DNA of 64,000 nt from Pseudoglutamicibacter albus. Its GTDB lineage: Bacteria; Actinomycetota; Actinomycetes; Actinomycetales; Micrococcaceae. This document shows, in pieces, positions 62,621 through 64,000 of this stretch. Below the pieces are notes generated by a model. It had not been told where the DNA came from, did no database searches, and saw only the letters and a list, made by a program, of their open reading frames with translations. The stretch covers positions 744,001-808,000 of the forward strand of contig NZ_JAVDXX010000001.1 in assembly GCF_031458175.1 (NCBI RefSeq), given 5' to 3'. Made by a program: the position numbers and the translations under genes. Numbering within the stretch: position 1 is the stretch's first letter; every line of letters starts with the position of its first letter.

Positions 62621-63385
62621 TCAGTGTGCCTTTCCTAGTGCTGCGGCGGGTGTTTCGGTTTGGTTGTCCATGTCGATGGGGGAGAGGACCCCGTGGGTGA
62701 GCCACGTACTGATTGCCTGAGCTAGTTGTGCAGCTGGGGTGCTGTTTTCGTTTTGGTGGGTCAGCCAGTGGTCAACTGCGGAGAGGATGAATCCGAGCGC
62801 GGATTCAGCCCAGAGGGTGTCAAAGAGCTCGCTGCTGTGATGCGGGGTGATTTGGCGTAGCCCGGACGTCATGAGCGATGTGATGTCGTTGCGGGCTTTG
62901 GCCGCCACATCGGTGTCGATCGAGCTGCTGGTCGGCATGACGCCGGCAGCGTTTTCGGGGTGCATCACGAACGCATAGAGCGCAGGGGAGCTTTGTGCTT
63001 GGTCAAGGTATTCGCGGATCATCGCGGTGAGTCCGCCTTCGGGTGTGGTGGCTCGGCGGCCAGCGTCGATCACGTGTGCCCTCACACGCGTGATGATTTT
63101 TTGGGAAATCGCGGCACGTAGACCGTCTTTGTCGCCGAAGTATCGGTAGTAGACGGACTTGGATGTTTGCGCGGCTGCTGCGATCTCGTCCATCGATAGC
63201 TGTGGACCGCCGTGGTGGATGGCTCGGCGGGCGGCTATGAGGAGTTCTTCTCGCCGTTGCCTGCGGTGGTCTTCCCAACGTGTTGCGCGTCCGTCGCCTT
63301 CGCGCTCATCAGCTTGGTGTTCATCACCTGTGCGGTGCTCATCATCATGTGTGGCGAGTGAGCCTTCGGCTTGATCGCTGTGCAT
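62621..63385 (-). CDS. TetR family transcriptional regulator
   Basis: 254 residues. The first 35 residues are a highly charged, His/Asp/Glu-rich extension. The helix-turn-helix follows: RREELLIAARRAIHHGG, SMDEIAAAAQTSKSVYYRYFGDKDGLR (split, about residues 43-90). The C-terminal part is a helical ligand domain. With the downstream acyl-CoA gene 2 nt away and a thiolase gene divergent, it most likely senses an acyl-CoA or fatty acid and represses beta-oxidation genes; this is inference from context. Start ATG at 63385 lacks a strong ribosome binding site. Confidence 0.88.
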   Translation of the reverse strand: MHSDQAEGSLATHDDEHRTGDEHQADEREGDGRATRWEDHRRQRREELLIAARRAIHHGGPQLSMDEIAAAAQTSKSVYYRYFGDKDGLRAAISQKIITRVRAHVIDAGRRATTPEGGLTAMIREYLDQAQSSPALYAFVMHPENAAGVMPTSSSIDTDVAAKARNDITSLMTSGLRQITPHHSSELFDTLWAESALGFILSAVDHWLTHQNENSTPAAQLAQAISTWLTHGVLSPIDMDNQTETPAAALGKAH

Positions 63386-63419
63386 GGGTCAGCCTCGCTT
63401 GTAACGCATTGAATACTGT

Positions 63420-63448
63420 GTGATGTGTTTCACGATACCGATAGTATC
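63420..63448. promoter_or_regulatory. Candidate TetR operator, tetR/thiolase divergent gap
   Basis: Two adjoining inverted repeats: GTGA-N6-TCAC (63420-63433) and GATAC-CGATA-GTATC (63434-63448), 148-nt gap in all. Position between two divergent fatty-acid genes makes them likely operators of the neighbouring TetR protein. Confidence 0.5.
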
Positions 63449-63533
63449 AGGTACGCTGAGTATTGGTTGAATCACATGAGGCACTGTTAGCTTCAAGCTC
63501 GAATAGAGACTCCACTAGAGAGGACACAAGTCC

Positions 63534-64000
63534 GTGAACAAGTCCCCAGAAAACATCCTGGCAAACAAGGCAGAAGTAGCAAGTAAAGCTGAGCCTAAGC
63601 CGCAGAATCCAGGTGTATCTGCGCCTCGTGAGGTTGCGATTGTTGGCGGTAACCGCATTCCGTTCGCACGCGCTTATACCGCATACGCCGATGTGTCTGA
63701 GAAAGACATGATGCTCGCCGCCCTCGATGGCCTTGTGGCCCGCTTTGGTTTGCAAGGGGAACGGCTTGGCGCCGTGGCCGCTGGTGCCGTACTGAAGCAC
63801 CCAAAGGACTTCAACTTGACCCGCGAGGTCGTTCTGGGCTCCCAGCTTGACCCGGCAACGCCGGCCCACGATGTGCAGATGGCGTGCGCGACCGGCGTTG
63901 AAGCCGTCGGCTCCGTAGCAGACAAGATCGCTCACGGCCGCATCGACGTCGGCGTGGCAGGCGGGGTGGACAGCATTTCCGACGCTCCGGTCGTTGTCAC
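63534..64000 (+). CDS. Acetyl-CoA acetyltransferase (thiolase), N-terminal part
   Basis: The frame is open from GTG at 63534 to the end of the window, giving 155 residues and no stop. GAGAGGA lies about 10 nt before the start. After a 30-residue non-conserved lead the thiolase N-domain begins at REVAIVGGNRIPFARAYTAY; the nucleophilic cysteine is about residue 119 in VQMACATGVEAVGS, followed by AGGVDSISDAPVVV. It should perform the last step of beta-oxidation, thiolysis of 3-ketoacyl-CoA (FadA/FadI type). In relatives a fadB-type multifunctional gene usually follows; it would be outside the window. Confidence 0.92.
   Translation, partial: MNKSPENILANKAEVASKAEPKPQNPGVSAPREVAIVGGNRIPFARAYTAYADVSEKDMMLAALDGLVARFGLQGERLGAVAAGAVLKHPKDFNLTREVVLGSQLDPATPAHDVQMACATGVEAVGSVADKIAHGRIDVGVAGGVDSISDAPVVV

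Noticed and set aside
1-64000. tRNA, rRNA, transposase or prophage genes
   Set aside because: I looked for typical tRNA arms, rRNA stretches, DDE/serine recombinase motifs and terminal inverted repeats and saw none.

Overview
The window looks like a chromosomal housekeeping stretch of a moderately high-GC actinobacterium, most likely of the family Micrococcaceae (genus not resolvable by eye). The grounds are the coproporphyrin-dependent haem genes cpfC, hemQ and cgoX, the actinobacterial rapZ-yvcK-whiA block, ctaA/ctaB with SURF1, a sufR-led suf cluster, DUF3099, the coenzyme-style acyl-CoA dehydrogenase/thiolase pair, and frequent GTG/TTG starts. I see no rRNA, tRNA, insertion sequence, prophage or CRISPR array.

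Layout. 1-1.8 kb: the end of uvrB and a TerC-family membrane protein. 1.9-12.1 kb: an almost complete haem pathway; hemE-cgoX-hemQ-cpfC-hemC-hemD-hemB-hemL run on the minus strand and hemA is divergent. 12.1-18 kb: an S33 aminopeptidase, a lipoprotein, a DUF3516-type helicase coupled to a metallo-beta-lactamase-fold hydrolase, and a divergent GntR regulator. 18-27 kb: uvrA, plsC, uvrC, rapZ, yvcK, whiA. 27-36.6 kb: sodA, pgk-tpiA-secG, then pgi-tal-tkt on the opposite strand and divergent ctaB. 36.7-44.7 kb: ctaA, an ABC-2 exporter, sufR and sufBDC plus a MIP18-family factor. 44.8-55.5 kb: ABC-F protein, SURF1, two small conserved proteins, fabG, an atypical SDR, a VanW-domain surface protein, serB, an ABC ATPase, a TSUP permease and ribosomal protein L31 type B. 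55.5-64 kb: a domain-permuted lipoate ligase, an unrecognised secreted helical protein, pepN, and a TetR-controlled acyl-CoA dehydrogenase with a divergent thiolase cut by the window end.

Working together: the haem operon makes haem b, CtaB and CtaA convert it to haem O and haem A, and SURF1 helps install it in cytochrome aa3, so much of the window serves respiration. SufBDC supplies Fe-S clusters, including the one expected in CpfC. pgk/tpiA/pgi/tal/tkt form part of glycolysis and the non-oxidative pentose phosphate route; gap, zwf, opcA and pgl, often in this neighbourhood in other actinobacteria, are not here.

I did not find a convincing new biological system. The most useful unusual signals are: ten start codons sitting 6-7 nt after a TANNNT-like -10 box (probable leaderless mRNAs), short 13-17 bp near-tandem duplications in at least six intergenic gaps, a pentapeptide minisatellite in the VanW protein, a lipoate ligase with its accessory domain at the N-terminus, an SDR lacking the YxxxK motif, and an orphan secreted coiled-coil protein. 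Many start codons were moved from the longest ORF to a better-supported position; these are noted per gene.
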